Both the position numbers and the translations under genes were made by a program. Positions 47,769 to 56,832 of a stretch of DNA of 64,000 bases are shown here, one piece after another. Position 1 is the first letter of the stretch. Every line of letters begins with the position of its first letter. Origin of the DNA: Thermoleophilaceae bacterium. GTDB taxonomy: Bacteria; Actinomycetota; Thermoleophilia; Solirubrobacterales; Thermoleophilaceae. The stretch spans positions 131,813-195,812 of the forward strand of contig JAUJNZ010000006.1 of NCBI GenBank assembly GCA_030447905.1, given 5' to 3'. The notes under the pieces were generated by a model that did not search any database, was not told where the DNA came from, and saw only the letters and a list, made by a program, of their open reading frames with translations.

Positions 47769-48330
47769 CGCTACTCAGAAGGAGCGGGCCGGCGAGCGTG
47801 CCAAGGAGGAGACCTCGCCCGACGGCGATCCGCGCAGCATCTCCGCCGCCGAAGCCGGTATCCGGACGGAGGCGAAGTTCGGCGGGCTCGGCCCCGAGAC
47901 GCGTGTGAGCACTCACTACTCGGCCGGTCCGCGAGCCCGCAACCTCGCCGAGGGCCTTAGGATCGCCCGCGAACACGACCGCTTTCACCGCGATAAGGGC
48001 TAGGGCGGGTCGAGCTACCACTTCAACATCCCCGACACCGGGGAGATCATCTGCGGGCGCCCCGTAAGTCAGAAGGGTGCCGGCGTGGCGGGAACGAACT
48101 CCAACAACGTCCACGTCCACTTCTACGGGACGACCGGCGATCGCCCGACCAAAGCCCAGATCGAAACGGCGAAGTGGCTCGTCGCCAACGCACATACGGC
48201 GGCGATGCCGTCGGGCCACCGGACCGACCGCGACCTCCGACAAGCGGACATTCGCGGACACAATCAGTGGCCGAATCAGAGCACCGGATGCCCGGGCCAC
48301 TACACACCGGAAGGGCTGGGAATCAAGTGA
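47749..48330 (+). pseudogene. N-acetylmuramoyl-L-alanine amidase interrupted by TAG
   Basis: One frame, 194 codons, from ATG 47749 to TGA 48328-48330 with a single in-frame TAG at 48001-48003 (codon 85). Before it: ETRVSTHYSAGPRARNLAEG and IAREHDRFHRDKG. After it: GGSSYHFNIPDTGEIICGRP, NSNNVHVHFYGTTGDRPTKA and IRGHNQWPNQSTGCPGHY. These are the zinc ligands and core of the amidase_2/PGRP fold. The interrupted spot is normally Trp (KGWGG), so TGG to TAG, a single G-to-A change, explains it. It may be a pseudogene, a suppressed stop or a base error. Confidence 0.82.
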
Positions 48331-48391
48331 CGGACGAGCGCCCGTCACACGGCCACGCCCACCGCTCACAGCCACTCTGAAGGGAGGCACG

Positions 48392-48586
48392 ATGGCTACG
48401 CCCGAGACCGACCGCGACCAGCTGAGCCCCGAGGAGGAGCAGGAGATCGACCCGCAGGCCGAGGCAGACAGCCGCGTCGACTACGCGCGCCGCGAGCTCG
48501 AGGCGCGGGAGGTATGGGACCGCCTCGGACTAGCAAGACGAAGAGCAGGAGGGGTAGCAATTGGCGGGTTCGGGGTGAGCACCTGA
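48392..48586 (+). CDS. small acidic protein of unknown function
   Basis: 64 residues, ATG 48392, with a good ribosome site (GGGAGG). It reads TPETDRDQLSPEEEQEIDPQ, then ADSRVDYARRELEAREVWDR, forming a likely amphipathic helix, and ends in Gly/Arg-rich residues that may come from a shifted frame. It follows the amidase by 61 nt. No family is recognised. Confidence 0.5.
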   Translation: MATPETDRDQLSPEEEQEIDPQAEADSRVDYARRELEAREVWDRLGLARRRAGGVAIGGFGVST

Positions 48587-48745
48587 GCAAAGTGGGGGCT
48601 CTGGCTCATGCTTGCGTTGCGCCCTGCCCTTGCCCCTGGTCCTCGCCGCGCGCGGCCGTAACTCGGTCACGAACACCTCGACGTCGCTCCGGATGAGGTC
48701 CTCGACGCGCTTGGCGAGCTCCTTTTCCGGCCCGGGGAAGCTCAT
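48530..48745 (-). CDS. possible small protein, minus strand
   Basis: 71 codons from ATG 48745. The first 30 residues, MSFPGPEKELAKRVEDLIRS then DVEVFVTELRPRAA, have strongly gene-like codons (GC at nearly every third base) and helical character; the rest is basic and Cys/Pro-rich and overlaps the end of the preceding plus-strand gene. It may be a real small gene with a damaged end. Function unknown. Confidence 0.35.
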   Translation of the reverse strand: MSFPGPEKELAKRVEDLIRSDVEVFVTELRPRAARTRGKGRAQRKHEPEPPLCSGAHPEPANCYPSCSSSC

Positions 48746-48823
48746 AGGACCCGCCTGCGGTAGAAACGGGCCAGGTACTCTGCCCTCTACGAGCCTTCGG
48801 CCATGAAGGCGAGGTGATCGGCG

Positions 48824-49679
48824 ATGAAGTTGCCTGCACGCATCCAGCGACAGAAGGGCCGACACGCACTCGTGGACGGCATTCCGTTCGCCCTGCCCGT
48901 CAACTCGGACCGGACGCCGGTGCTCATGGCCGCATTTCTGGTCAATCCTGCCCGGTCCGCCCAGTTGCTTCCGGGCGACGAGTTACACCCGGTCCGGCTG
49001 TTCGGACGCGGACTCTTGCTGGGATCGGTCGTCAACTACAGGTCACGGACATCGGCCGCTACGTCGAGTACAGCATCGCCCCGGGAGTCACTCAGGGGCC
49101 AAAGCCGGCGCCAGACCTTATTCCTCTCATCCTTCGAGACCGCTACGGGTTCGGCCAGTACGTCTACGACATGCCGGTGAGCTCCGAGGTCTCCGTCAAG
49201 GGCGGCAAGGGCAGCTGGGGCATGCCCAAGCACCAGGCGAACTTGGACTTCCATGTCACCGACGACCGGGTGACGAGCCAGTACGACGGAATGCTCGCTT
49301 TGAGGATCGAGATCGACCGACCAAAGCATGGGTGGGTCCCGCTGAGGATGTCGGCGGTCAGCTACGCGCAGTTCCGGGGCCTGCTGATCGAGTCGTACAT
49401 GCACGCCAAGGGAAGGATGGGGGTGTCGCCCTTTTACCGAAGGGCCCGCCTCGACATCGGTGATCACCCGCGGGTACAGCCGCTCAAGCAGCTCGAAATC
49501 TCGCCGCGGCCGATCTTCACCGCTTTCTTCCCGAGCGGGACGGGGATCCTCGACGACCACTTCGAGGGCTGGTTCCTACCTATGGCGAGCCGCCGACCGA
49601 GGTGCCGGAGGGACTTGAGAGCGTCGCCGATCTGGGGCAGAGCCAGACGTGGCTCGAGCCTCCCCAGCCGCGATACTGA
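48824..49679 (+). pseudogene. acetoacetate decarboxylase-like protein (two frameshifts)
   Basis: ATG 48824 opens MKLPARIQRQKGRHALVDGI, then VNPARSAQLLPGDELHPVRL. A missing base near 49041 (expected AGGGTCACG) moves the frame to TDIGRYVEYSIAPGVTQGPK, YVYDMPVSSEVSVKGGKGSW and GMPKHQANLDFHVTDDRVTS, and a second shift near 49578 leads to EPPTEVPEGLESVADLGQSQ and a stop at 49677. The fold is that of acetoacetate decarboxylase-related proteins (PF06314), although the catalytic Lys is uncertain. It lies just ahead of the broken second GMC oxidase. Confidence 0.65.
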
Positions 49680-49776
49680 GCTGAGGTGCGGGACAGCGGC
49701 CTCCTGCCCTCGGGAGAGAAAACCGCGTGACGGTCGCGACCGATGCGAGGGCGAGGCTCGCCGAAACGGAGAGCGC

Positions 49777-51077
49777 GTGGGCCCTGAGTACGACGCCGTC
49801 GTAGTCGGATCGGGATTCTGCGGCGGCGTGAGCGCATGCCGGTTGGCTGAGGCCGGCTGGAGGGGTCTGCGTCCTCGAGCGCGGCCGGCGCTTCCGGCGC
49901 GGTGACTTCGCCGACGGTCCCGAGGAGGCACCGAGGCTGCTGTGGCACCACAAGGCCAACCCGAACGGACTGTACGACGTGCGTCTCTTCGGCGACGTGT
50001 CGGTGCTCAGCGCGGGCGGCGTGGGCGGCGGCTCTCTCCTCTATGCCAACGTCCAGCTGTCGGCGAAACCTGACGTCTTCGACGAGCACTGGCCGGCGGG
50101 CGTCGATCTCAAATCGCTCGAGCCCTACACCGGCGGGTGGAGGAGGCCCTCGAGCCACTGCCCACGCCCGACATCCCGAAGACACGCGCGTTTGCCGCGG
50201 CGGGCGACGCCGTGGGGCGCGCGGCGGAGCGGACGCCGGTGGCGGTCCACTTCGGAGACGATCGGCTCAACCGATCGGCTCGACCCGGCTGCTGCTGAAG
50301 AACCGTCGGCGCCTGCCACGACTCTCGCGTGCGCTGGGGACCCGCTTCTCAGCTAACGGGAATGCTCTGGGAGCGATCTTCGATCCGCGCGCACCCGAAG
50401 CGCAGAGCGCACAGATCGACTACGGACCGACGATCACCAGCAAGCTCGACCTCTGGGGCGAGAGGCGCTTCCTCATCGAGGATCTCGGTCTGCCCCGCTC
50501 GTATATGGGCTTGCTGGCGGGCCTTCGGGGAGCGAATCGCCTGGTCGGGTGGCGGCGCCAGCTGCTTCGTGCCAAGCAGGCCACGGCTCGCCATGGCCTG
50601 ACCGATCGCAGCATGACCCCGCGCGAGGCAAAGCTACGTCCCGGGGACCCCGGGGGCGACACGCTCGCCTTCCTGTTCATCGGTCAGGACGCCTCCGACG
50701 GACAGATGCGACTGACGCCCCTGCTGCGCCGCTTCGACGTCACCTTCTCGAAGGATCAAAGCCGGGCGCTCTTCGACGCGATGGACGCGGGCCTGAGCGA
50801 GCTCTCCGGGGCCATCGGCGGGACGCCGTTCTTCTCCCTCGACAACGGGCCGCTGGGGCAGTTCGTGACGGCCCATCCGCTGGGGGGCTGCCCGATGGCC
50901 GACGATCCAACGAAGGGTGCGGTCGACGGGTACGGCAGGGTCTACGGCTACGAGGACACTCTGCGGGTCCTCGACGGATCGATCCTCCCGAGCGCCTTGG
51001 GCGCGAAGCCCTCGAAGACGATCGCGGCGCTCGCGGAGCGCGGGATCGCTCAGCTGATCGAGGAGCGCGGCCGGTGA
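49777..51077 (+). pseudogene. second GMC oxidoreductase, frameshifted and internally deleted
   Basis: GTG 49777 reads VGPEYDAVVVGSGFCGGVSA, an FAD fingerprint. Frames then change near 49862 (to RRGDFADGPEEAPRLLWHHK, GGVGGGSLLYANVQLSAKPD) and 50140. At 50270 the sequence jumps from VAVHFGDDRLN to GSTRLLLKNRRRLPRLSRAL; compared with the intact paralogue at 41.9-43.6 kb, about 105 residues of the central region (including the CxxxC part) are missing. The C-terminal half is one open frame with HPLGGCPMADDPTKGAVDGY and SKTIAALAERGIAQL. It cannot be functional as read. Confidence 0.78.
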
Positions 51078-51140
51078 AGTCGCCCACCATACGCTCGGTG
51101 TCAGTTCGTCCAACCAAGGGGGGGACGCCGTGAAGGCGAC

Positions 51141-52551
51141 ATGACGCAGACCATCACCAACTACGACGGCGGCATCACGACGAGTCCCCGGACGGTGGTC
51201 ACCCCCGCCAGCGTGGCCGAGCTGCAGGCCGTCCTGCGGGATATCGAACGGTACCCGAGCCCGGTCCGGGCCATGGGGAGCTTCCACTCGCTCACCCCCT
51301 GCCCTTCGTCCACGGGCACGGTCGTCCGGCTGTCCCGCATGAGCCGGATCCTCACCGTCGACAGGCAAGGGCTCACGGTGACCGCGCAGGCCGGGATCCA
51401 GCTCGCCGACGCCGCCGCCGAGCTGCGCAAGCACGGCCTGCAGTTCCACCTCAACATCGAGATCGGCAACGCCACCCTCGGCTCCCTGGCCTGCTGCCAC
51501 AGCAAGGACGCCATGGACGGCGTCGAGCTCGGGCAGGTCAGCTCCTACGTCACCCGCATTAAGTGGGTCGATCCGTCCGGGGAGCTTCGAGATGCGTTCG
51601 AGGCAACGACACCGAGCTCCTGCGCCTCGTCCGGTCGAGCTACGGGCTGTGCGGGTGGTCTACGAGGTGACCCTGCGGGTGAAGCCGTTGGAGATCGTCA
51701 AGTTCGACTACCAGGTCCACGACACCTTCAAGCTCACCCAGCAGCACGTCGACGGCGTCATAGCCGCCAACGAGACGATGGTGGCCTGGACCATCGGCGG
51801 CACCACCGTTCTCCAGACGCGAAATCAGACAACCCGCCGAAAGAGGTCGTGGCTGGCTCTGGTGCGGCGCTGGGCCTGGACGTTCTTCGGCGCGTTGATC
51901 GGTCGCAACCTTCGCTACGTCCCCACGCCGGTCCTGCCGAACCTGTTGGAACGCCTGTGGCTGGGGACGCAGAAGCTCGCCTACCGAGCCCTCAGCGCCA
52001 TCGGCGGCTTCTCCCTGTACGGCCCCGACAAGATCATGAACTACAAGGAGACCCCTCCTTCGGCCAGGTATGCCTTCACCTTCTGGGCCTTCCCTCGGCA
52101 CACATGGGTCGAGAACCTCAGGGCCTACGTCGAGTTCAGCGAGGACCACTTCCGCCGCTACGGCTTCCGCTGCAACATGCCCCTGGGCTCCTACTTCATC
52201 AAGGAGGACGAGGGGTCGCTCCTGTCCTACACCCACGCCGGCGACACCCTCTCGCTCGACCCCATCCACTCCTATCGAGAGGAGGACGAGGAGCAGTGGT
52301 ACCGCTTTCTCCGGGAGTTCAACGCCTGGGCCCACCAGCGTGGGGGCATCCCCCTGTTGAACCAGAGCCCCTTCGTCGAGCGGGAGCACGTCGTCGCCGT
52401 CTTCGGGGAGCGATGGAAGCACTTCTCCGATTGGGTGCGGGAGGTCGACCCGCAGGGCCGCATGCGCAACGAGTTCTTCGCCGACCTCCTATGGAATAGC
52501 GTCCCCGTTCCTGTCCTCGCCGGGGCGGCCGATCGGTTTCCTACCCTGCGC
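51141..52551 (+). pseudogene. FAD-linked oxidoreductase (frameshifted)
   Basis: ATG 51141 (MTQTITNYDGGITTSPRTVV) leads into the FAD_binding_4 (PCMH-type) domain with RAMGSFHSLTPCPSSTGTVV and IEIGNATLGSLACC. Single-base losses near 51602 and 51652 move the frame; afterwards VVYEVTLRVKPLEIVKFDYQ, ALSAIGGFSLYGPDKIMNYK and YRFLREFNAWAHQRGGIPLL form the C-terminal part seen in sugar-lactone and cholesterol-type flavin oxidases. The true end is probably FFADLL near 52495. It may have acted with the GMC oxidase just upstream. Confidence 0.7.
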
Positions 52552-52553
52552 CC

Positions 52554-53246
52554 GTGTCCGAAGCCATCGAGTACCGGCTACGCCGCTCGGCGCGCGCTCG
52601 CCATGCGCGGGTGGTCGTCACCCAGGACGGAGAGGTCGAGGTCGTGCTGCCGCGAGGTATGGCCGTCCGCCAGGTCGAGCCGTTCCTCGCCGAGAAGTGG
52701 CCCTGGATCGAGCGCGCGCTGCGGCGCTTCGAGGAGGCACGGGCGGGCGCGCCGACCCGACTCGAGGACGGTGGGTTGGTCCCGTACCTGGGGCAGGAAC
52801 TGTCGCTCCGCGTGCGGGTCCAGCCCGGACGGGTGCGTCCGCACGTGGCCTCTCGGGGAGGCTCACTGGAGGTCGCGGTCGGCGAGCCCGAAGTCGAAGC
52901 GCTGCGCGGGGCCCTCGAGCGCTGGTATCGCCGCGAGGCTCGTCTTGAGATCGGCACGCGACTCGACGCGGCTGTGCGGCGCGCGGGTCGCAACTACGCC
53001 CGCCTCTCGATCCGCAACCAGCGCTCGCGCTGGGCGAGCTGCTCCCCGGCCGCAACCATGAGCTTCAACTGGCGCCTCCTCCTCGCCCCCGAGCCGATCC
53101 TCGACTACGTCGTAGAGCACGAAGTCGCCCACCTGGAGGTGCCCGACCACTCGAGGCGCTTCTGGGCGCTCGTCGCGAGCCGCTGCCCCGAGTACCGCGA
53201 ACACGAGCGCTGGCTGCGTCGCAACGGCGCCTCGCTGAGGCTCTGA
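52554..53246 (+). CDS. YgjP-like M48-type metallopeptidase (DUF45)
   Basis: 230 residues from GTG 52554. The zinc motif HEVAHLEVPDHSRRFW is at about 185-200, with SRWASCSPAATMSFNWRLLL before it; both are signatures of the YgjP/SprT-like DUF45 family. TACCCT at 52542-52547 ends 6 nt before GTG, which fixes the start. These are small cytosolic predicted metalloproteases of unclear role. Confidence 0.88.
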   Translation: MSEAIEYRLRRSARARHARVVVTQDGEVEVVLPRGMAVRQVEPFLAEKWPWIERALRRFEEARAGAPTRLEDGGLVPYLGQELSLRVRVQPGRVRPHVASRGGSLEVAVGEPEVEALRGALERWYRREARLEIGTRLDAAVRRAGRNYARLSIRNQRSRWASCSPAATMSFNWRLLLAPEPILDYVVEHEVAHLEVPDHSRRFWALVASRCPEYREHERWLRRNGASLRL

Positions 53247-53286
53247 CTCGCCGAGCATTCGAGGGCCGACTGCGACACTGCGTTGG

Positions 53287-54552
53287 GTGATCCGCCTGGC
53301 CACCGCAGCCCGTCGTCGACCTGGGCGGTGGCGCTCACCGAGCGGCGAGGCGCCCGTCGACCGCGAGGCGTGGCTGCGGCTCGCGGCGTGCACCGGCGCG
53401 GCCGCGCTGCTCCAGATCGACGGCACGCTGATCACCGTCGCCTTGCCGGCGGTCGGCCGGTCGCTCGACGCGGGCGCCGGGGCGCTCTCGTCGGTGCTCG
53501 CCGTCTACTTCGCCGCCTACGCGCTCACGCTCTTTCCGGGCGGGCGGCTCGTCGATCGCCTCGGCTCGCGCCGGCTCGCCCTCGCCGGCCTCTTGCTGTT
53601 CGCGGTCGGGTCGATCGTCGGCGCGCTCGCTCCGAGCCTGGGCGTTCTGCTCGCCTCGCGCGTCATCCAGGGAGTAGGGGCGGGACTTGTGAGCCCGGCG
53701 GCGCTGGCCGGCGCGGTCAGCGGCTTCCCGCCCGAGCGGCGAGGCGCCGCGCTGGGCATCTGGGGCGCCGGCTCGGGCATCGCCAACCTGCTCGGCCCTC
53801 TGCTCGGCGGCCTGCTCACCGTCGGACTCGGGTGGAGAGCCAACTGGTGGGTGCTCGTGCCGCTGTCGGCGGCGGCCGCGATCGCGATCTGGGCGCTCGT
53901 GCCCCGTAGCGTCCACGACGACGGCTCACCCGAGCTCGGTGGCCTTCGCCAGCGGGTCGTGGCCGCCGCAGCGCTCGTCGCCACGCTCACCTTCATGATC
54001 CTCATCGGCACCTTCTTCATCGCCCAGCAGTACCTCCAGCAGGTGCAGGGCTACTCGGCGCTCGGGGCGGCGTCGACCCTGATCTTCGTCGCCCTCCTGG
54101 TCGCGCTGGCGGCGCCGTTGTCCGGTCGCGTGGCCGACGCTCGCGACGAGCGCTGGCCCGCCCTCGGGGGCTTCGCGGCGGCCGCCGTCGGCCTCGGCGG
54201 GCTCGGCCTACCCTGGGTGCCCCTGCAGGGACCGGTGGCCCTTCCACTGCTCGGTCTCGTCGGCTTCGGTCTCGGCCTCCTCTTCCCGCCGACCTCGCGC
54301 GCCGCGCTCAACGCGGTGAGCAACGGGCGCCACGGGCGCGTCTCCTCCGTCCTCTCGGCGGGGCGACTGGTCGGCGCGGCCACCGGGGCCGGCCTCGCCG
54401 GCCTCGCGCTGGCCCCGCACGTGACGGACGCCAACGTCCACACGGCGCTGCTCGGCGGGGCCGGGCTCTGCCTGCTCCTGGGAATTCCCGCTGCCGCCGC
54501 GCTCGGTGCACGCGCGCCCGCCGGCGGCGGCGCTCGCGCGGGCACGATGTAG
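53287..54552 (+). CDS. MFS transporter (DHA2-like exporter)
   Basis: 421 residues from GTG 53287. Hydrophobic throughout, with about 12 membrane spans. MFS motif A-like FPGGRLVDRLGSRRLALAGL follows helix 2, and the exporter-type motif GIWGAGSGIANLLGPLLGGL is in helix 5, as in drug/proton antiporters. The N-terminal LLQIDGTLITVALPAVGRSL resembles the ALDxTIVNVALP of the DHA2 class. Substrate unknown; no regulator is adjacent. Confidence 0.88.
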   Translation: MIRLATAARRRPGRWRSPSGEAPVDREAWLRLAACTGAAALLQIDGTLITVALPAVGRSLDAGAGALSSVLAVYFAAYALTLFPGGRLVDRLGSRRLALAGLLLFAVGSIVGALAPSLGVLLASRVIQGVGAGLVSPAALAGAVSGFPPERRGAALGIWGAGSGIANLLGPLLGGLLTVGLGWRANWWVLVPLSAAAAIAIWALVPRSVHDDGSPELGGLRQRVVAAAALVATLTFMILIGTFFIAQQYLQQVQGYSALGAASTLIFVALLVALAAPLSGRVADARDERWPALGGFAAAAVGLGGLGLPWVPLQGPVALPLLGLVGFGLGLLFPPTSRAALNAVSNGRHGRVSSVLSAGRLVGAATGAGLAGLALAPHVTDANVHTALLGGAGLCLLLGIPAAAALGARAPAGGGARAGTM

Positions 54553-54640
54553 CCGGCGCGCGCGGCCATCACGTCGGCCGCCTGCACGATCTCTTCCTGC
54601 CCCGGCGCTCGACCGAACCGGCGACCGCTGGGGCGCGGCC

Positions 54641-54901
54641 TTACCAGCCGGGGCGCCGGCGGGAGGCGGCCGCCTTTCGCCGCTCCTTGCGCTTGTCAAG
54701 CGCGCCCTGGAGGATGTTGAGCAGCACGATCACGAGCGGGAAGAAGAGCACGAGTCCGAGCGACATGAAGGTGATGATCTTGTCGTTGGCCTCACCGACG
54801 AAGCCCTCGCCGTCGTCGGTGCCCACCGCGAGCGCGGGTGCCGCCCACGCGAGCAGCAGCCCGAGCGCGACCAGGAGGGTGGGGAGCGCAGGGCGCCTCA
54901 T
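54641..54901 (-). CDS. small secreted/membrane protein
   Basis: 86 residues from ATG 54901. An N-terminal signal (LPTLLVALGLLLAWAAPALA) is followed by a short acidic loop and one membrane span (ITFMSLGLVLFFPLVIVLLN), then a basic cytosolic tail (ALDKRKERRKAAASRRRPGW). TATCGT (complement of 54910-54915) ends 8 nt upstream of ATG, which favours this start over TTG 54910. Divergent from ppa. Function unknown. Confidence 0.72.
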   Translation of the reverse strand: MRRPALPTLLVALGLLLAWAAPALAVGTDDGEGFVGEANDKIITFMSLGLVLFFPLVIVLLNILQGALDKRKERRKAAASRRRPGW

Positions 54902-54944
54902 CGCCGCCAACGATACCTCTATCGACCGGGTAGTCTGAGGCTGG

Positions 54945-55439
54945 ATGAGCAGCGACGGACTCCTCTGCTACGTCGAGATCCCGAAGGGGAGCCGCAACAA
55001 GTACGAGTACGACGAGGACCTCGACGCCGTCAAGCTCGACCGCCTGCTCTACTCGTCGATCGTCTACCCGACCGACTACGGCTTCATCCCGGACACCCTC
55101 GGCGAGGACGGGGACCCCCTCGACGCGATGGTCTGCGTGACCGAGGCGACCTTTCCCGGCTGCGTGATCGAGGTCAAGCCGCTCGCCCTGTTTCGGATGA
55201 GCGACGAGGAGGGGCTCGACGACAAGATCCTCTGCGTGCCGCTAAGCGACCCGAGCTGGAACACGCTCGAGACGCTCGACGACCTGCCCAAGCAGCTGAC
55301 CGACGAGATCACCCACTTCTTCTCGGTCTACAAGGACCTCGAGCAGAAGTCGGTCGAGGTCGACGGCTGGTACAGCCGCGAGGACGCCGAGCAGATGGTC
55401 GAGGAGGGGCGCCGCCGGTTCCACGACCAACCGGACTGA
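54945..55439 (+). CDS. ppa: inorganic pyrophosphatase
   Basis: 164 residues, ATG 54945. It hydrolyses pyrophosphate to phosphate in the cytosol. Family I motifs: EIPKGSRNKYEYDEDLDAVK, YPTDYGFIPDTLGEDGDPLD (with catalytic Asp residues in EDGDPLDAMV) and VPLSDPSWNTLE. Length is typical of bacterial hexameric PPases. TAGTCT at 54931-54936 ends 8 nt before ATG. Confidence 0.96.
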   Translation: MSSDGLLCYVEIPKGSRNKYEYDEDLDAVKLDRLLYSSIVYPTDYGFIPDTLGEDGDPLDAMVCVTEATFPGCVIEVKPLALFRMSDEEGLDDKILCVPLSDPSWNTLETLDDLPKQLTDEITHFFSVYKDLEQKSVEVDGWYSREDAEQMVEEGRRRFHDQPD

Positions 55440-55496
55440 CGGCGCCCGGGGACAGCGCCGCTGGCCCCCCTCGAGCCCGGTTACCCTCCCGCGGCC

Positions 55497-56321
55497 GTGT
55501 CGCTGATCGAGGCCATCGTGCTCGGCATCGTGCAGGGTCTCACGGAGTTCCTGCCGATCTCGAGCACGGCTCACCTGCGGATCGTCCCCGCCTTCTTCGG
55601 CTGGCCGGACCCCGGGGCGGCCTTCACCGCGGTCAGCCAGCTCGGCACGATGGCCGCGGTCCTGCTCTTCTTCCGTGCCGACCTGTGGCGGATCGCCCGG
55701 GCGTGGCTCGGAGCGCTGCGGGCCGGGCACGCGGGCGTCAGCCTCGACGCGCGGCTCGGGTGGTACCTGATCGCTGGGACCGTGCCGATCGTCGTCTTCG
55801 GGGTGCTCTTCGAGCGCCAGATCGAGACCGGCGCCCGCAGCCTCTCCCTGATGGGGACGACCCTGATCCTGCTCGGGCTCGTGCTGGCCGCCGCCGAGCG
55901 CCTGGGATCGCACCGCCGGCCGCTCGAGTCGATCAGCGCCCGCGAGGGCGTGCTCGTGGGATTCGCCCAGGCCGCCGCGCTCGTTCCTGGGGTCTCGCGC
56001 TCGGGGGCGACGATCAGCGCCGGGCTGTTCCTGGGCCTCGACCGGCCCTCGGCGGCGCGCTTCTCGTTCCTGCTGTCGGTGCCGGCGGTAGTCCTGAGCG
56101 GCGTGTTCCAGCTCGTCGGCATCGTCCGCGGCGATCCCGGTGAGAGCGGCGGCATCGTGAGCCTCGCGGTCGCCACGCTGCTCGCCTTTGCGGTCGGATA
56201 CGCATCGATCGCCTTTCTGCTGCGGTGGCTCACCGCGCACTCGACGGCGGTGTTCGTGGTCTACCGGGTGGGCCTCGGCGTGGTGGTGCTGGCGCTCGCG
56301 GGCGCAGGCGTGATCTCCTGA
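55497..56321 (+). CDS. uppP: undecaprenyl-diphosphatase
   Basis: 274 residues from GTG 55497. UppP recycles the undecaprenyl carrier of cell-wall synthesis at the outer face of the membrane. Signatures: IVQGLTEFLPISSTAHL at the N-terminus (Glu and Ser residues of the active site) and ALVPGVSRSGATISAGLFLG with the PGxSRSG motif. Eight or so membrane helices are visible. TACCCT at 55482-55487 ends 9 nt before GTG. Confidence 0.95.
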   Translation: MSLIEAIVLGIVQGLTEFLPISSTAHLRIVPAFFGWPDPGAAFTAVSQLGTMAAVLLFFRADLWRIARAWLGALRAGHAGVSLDARLGWYLIAGTVPIVVFGVLFERQIETGARSLSLMGTTLILLGLVLAAAERLGSHRRPLESISAREGVLVGFAQAAALVPGVSRSGATISAGLFLGLDRPSAARFSFLLSVPAVVLSGVFQLVGIVRGDPGESGGIVSLAVATLLAFAVGYASIAFLLRWLTAHSTAVFVVYRVGLGVVVLALAGAGVIS

Positions 56322-56361
56322 CCACCCTCGGCACAGGCGCGGCCCACTACCCTCGGGAGCC

Positions 56362-56718
56362 GTGAAGCTCGCGCTCAAGTTAGGCATCGTCGCCCTGATC
56401 GCGCTCGTGCTCACCGTCGCGCCCGGGGGAGGCCCGACCCTCGACGTCTTCTTGACGCTGCTCACGATCGCGTTCTTCGTGGTCATCGGGCTCTTCGGCT
56501 TCCGCCTCTTCCGCGAGCACCGCTTCACGCTGGACGCCCTGAGCGATCGCCAGCGGCTGGTGCTCTACGGATCGGTCGGCCTCGCCCTTCTCACGTTCAC
56601 GGCGACGCAGCGGCTGTTCGGCTACGGCGGGCTCGGGGTGCTCGGCTGGCTCGCGCTGCTCGGCCTGTGCTCCTACGGGGGCTACTGGGTGCTCGTGCGT
56701 TCGCGGCGGATCGGATAG
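56362..56718 (+). CDS. small membrane protein of unknown function
   Basis: 118 residues from GTG 56362. Four hydrophobic segments: LGIVALIALVLTVAPGG, VFLTLLTIAFFVVIGLFGF, LVLYGSVGLALLTFTAT and VLGWLALLGLCSYGGYWVLV, with a charged loop REHRFTLDALSDRQR between the second and third. TACCCT at 56348-56353 ends 8 nt before the start. It lies between uppP and uvrC; no family is recognised. Confidence 0.72.
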   Translation: MKLALKLGIVALIALVLTVAPGGGPTLDVFLTLLTIAFFVVIGLFGFRLFREHRFTLDALSDRQRLVLYGSVGLALLTFTATQRLFGYGGLGVLGWLALLGLCSYGGYWVLVRSRRIG

Positions 56719-56832
56719 CGAGCGCCCGGCGGTACCCACCGGCCAGGGCCCCGGAGGAGTCAGCGGTAGCCCAGCCTGGCGAAGGCAGCGGCGAGCCTAT
56801 CCTCGCGGTGGGGCTGCCGCGCCCGAAACTCG

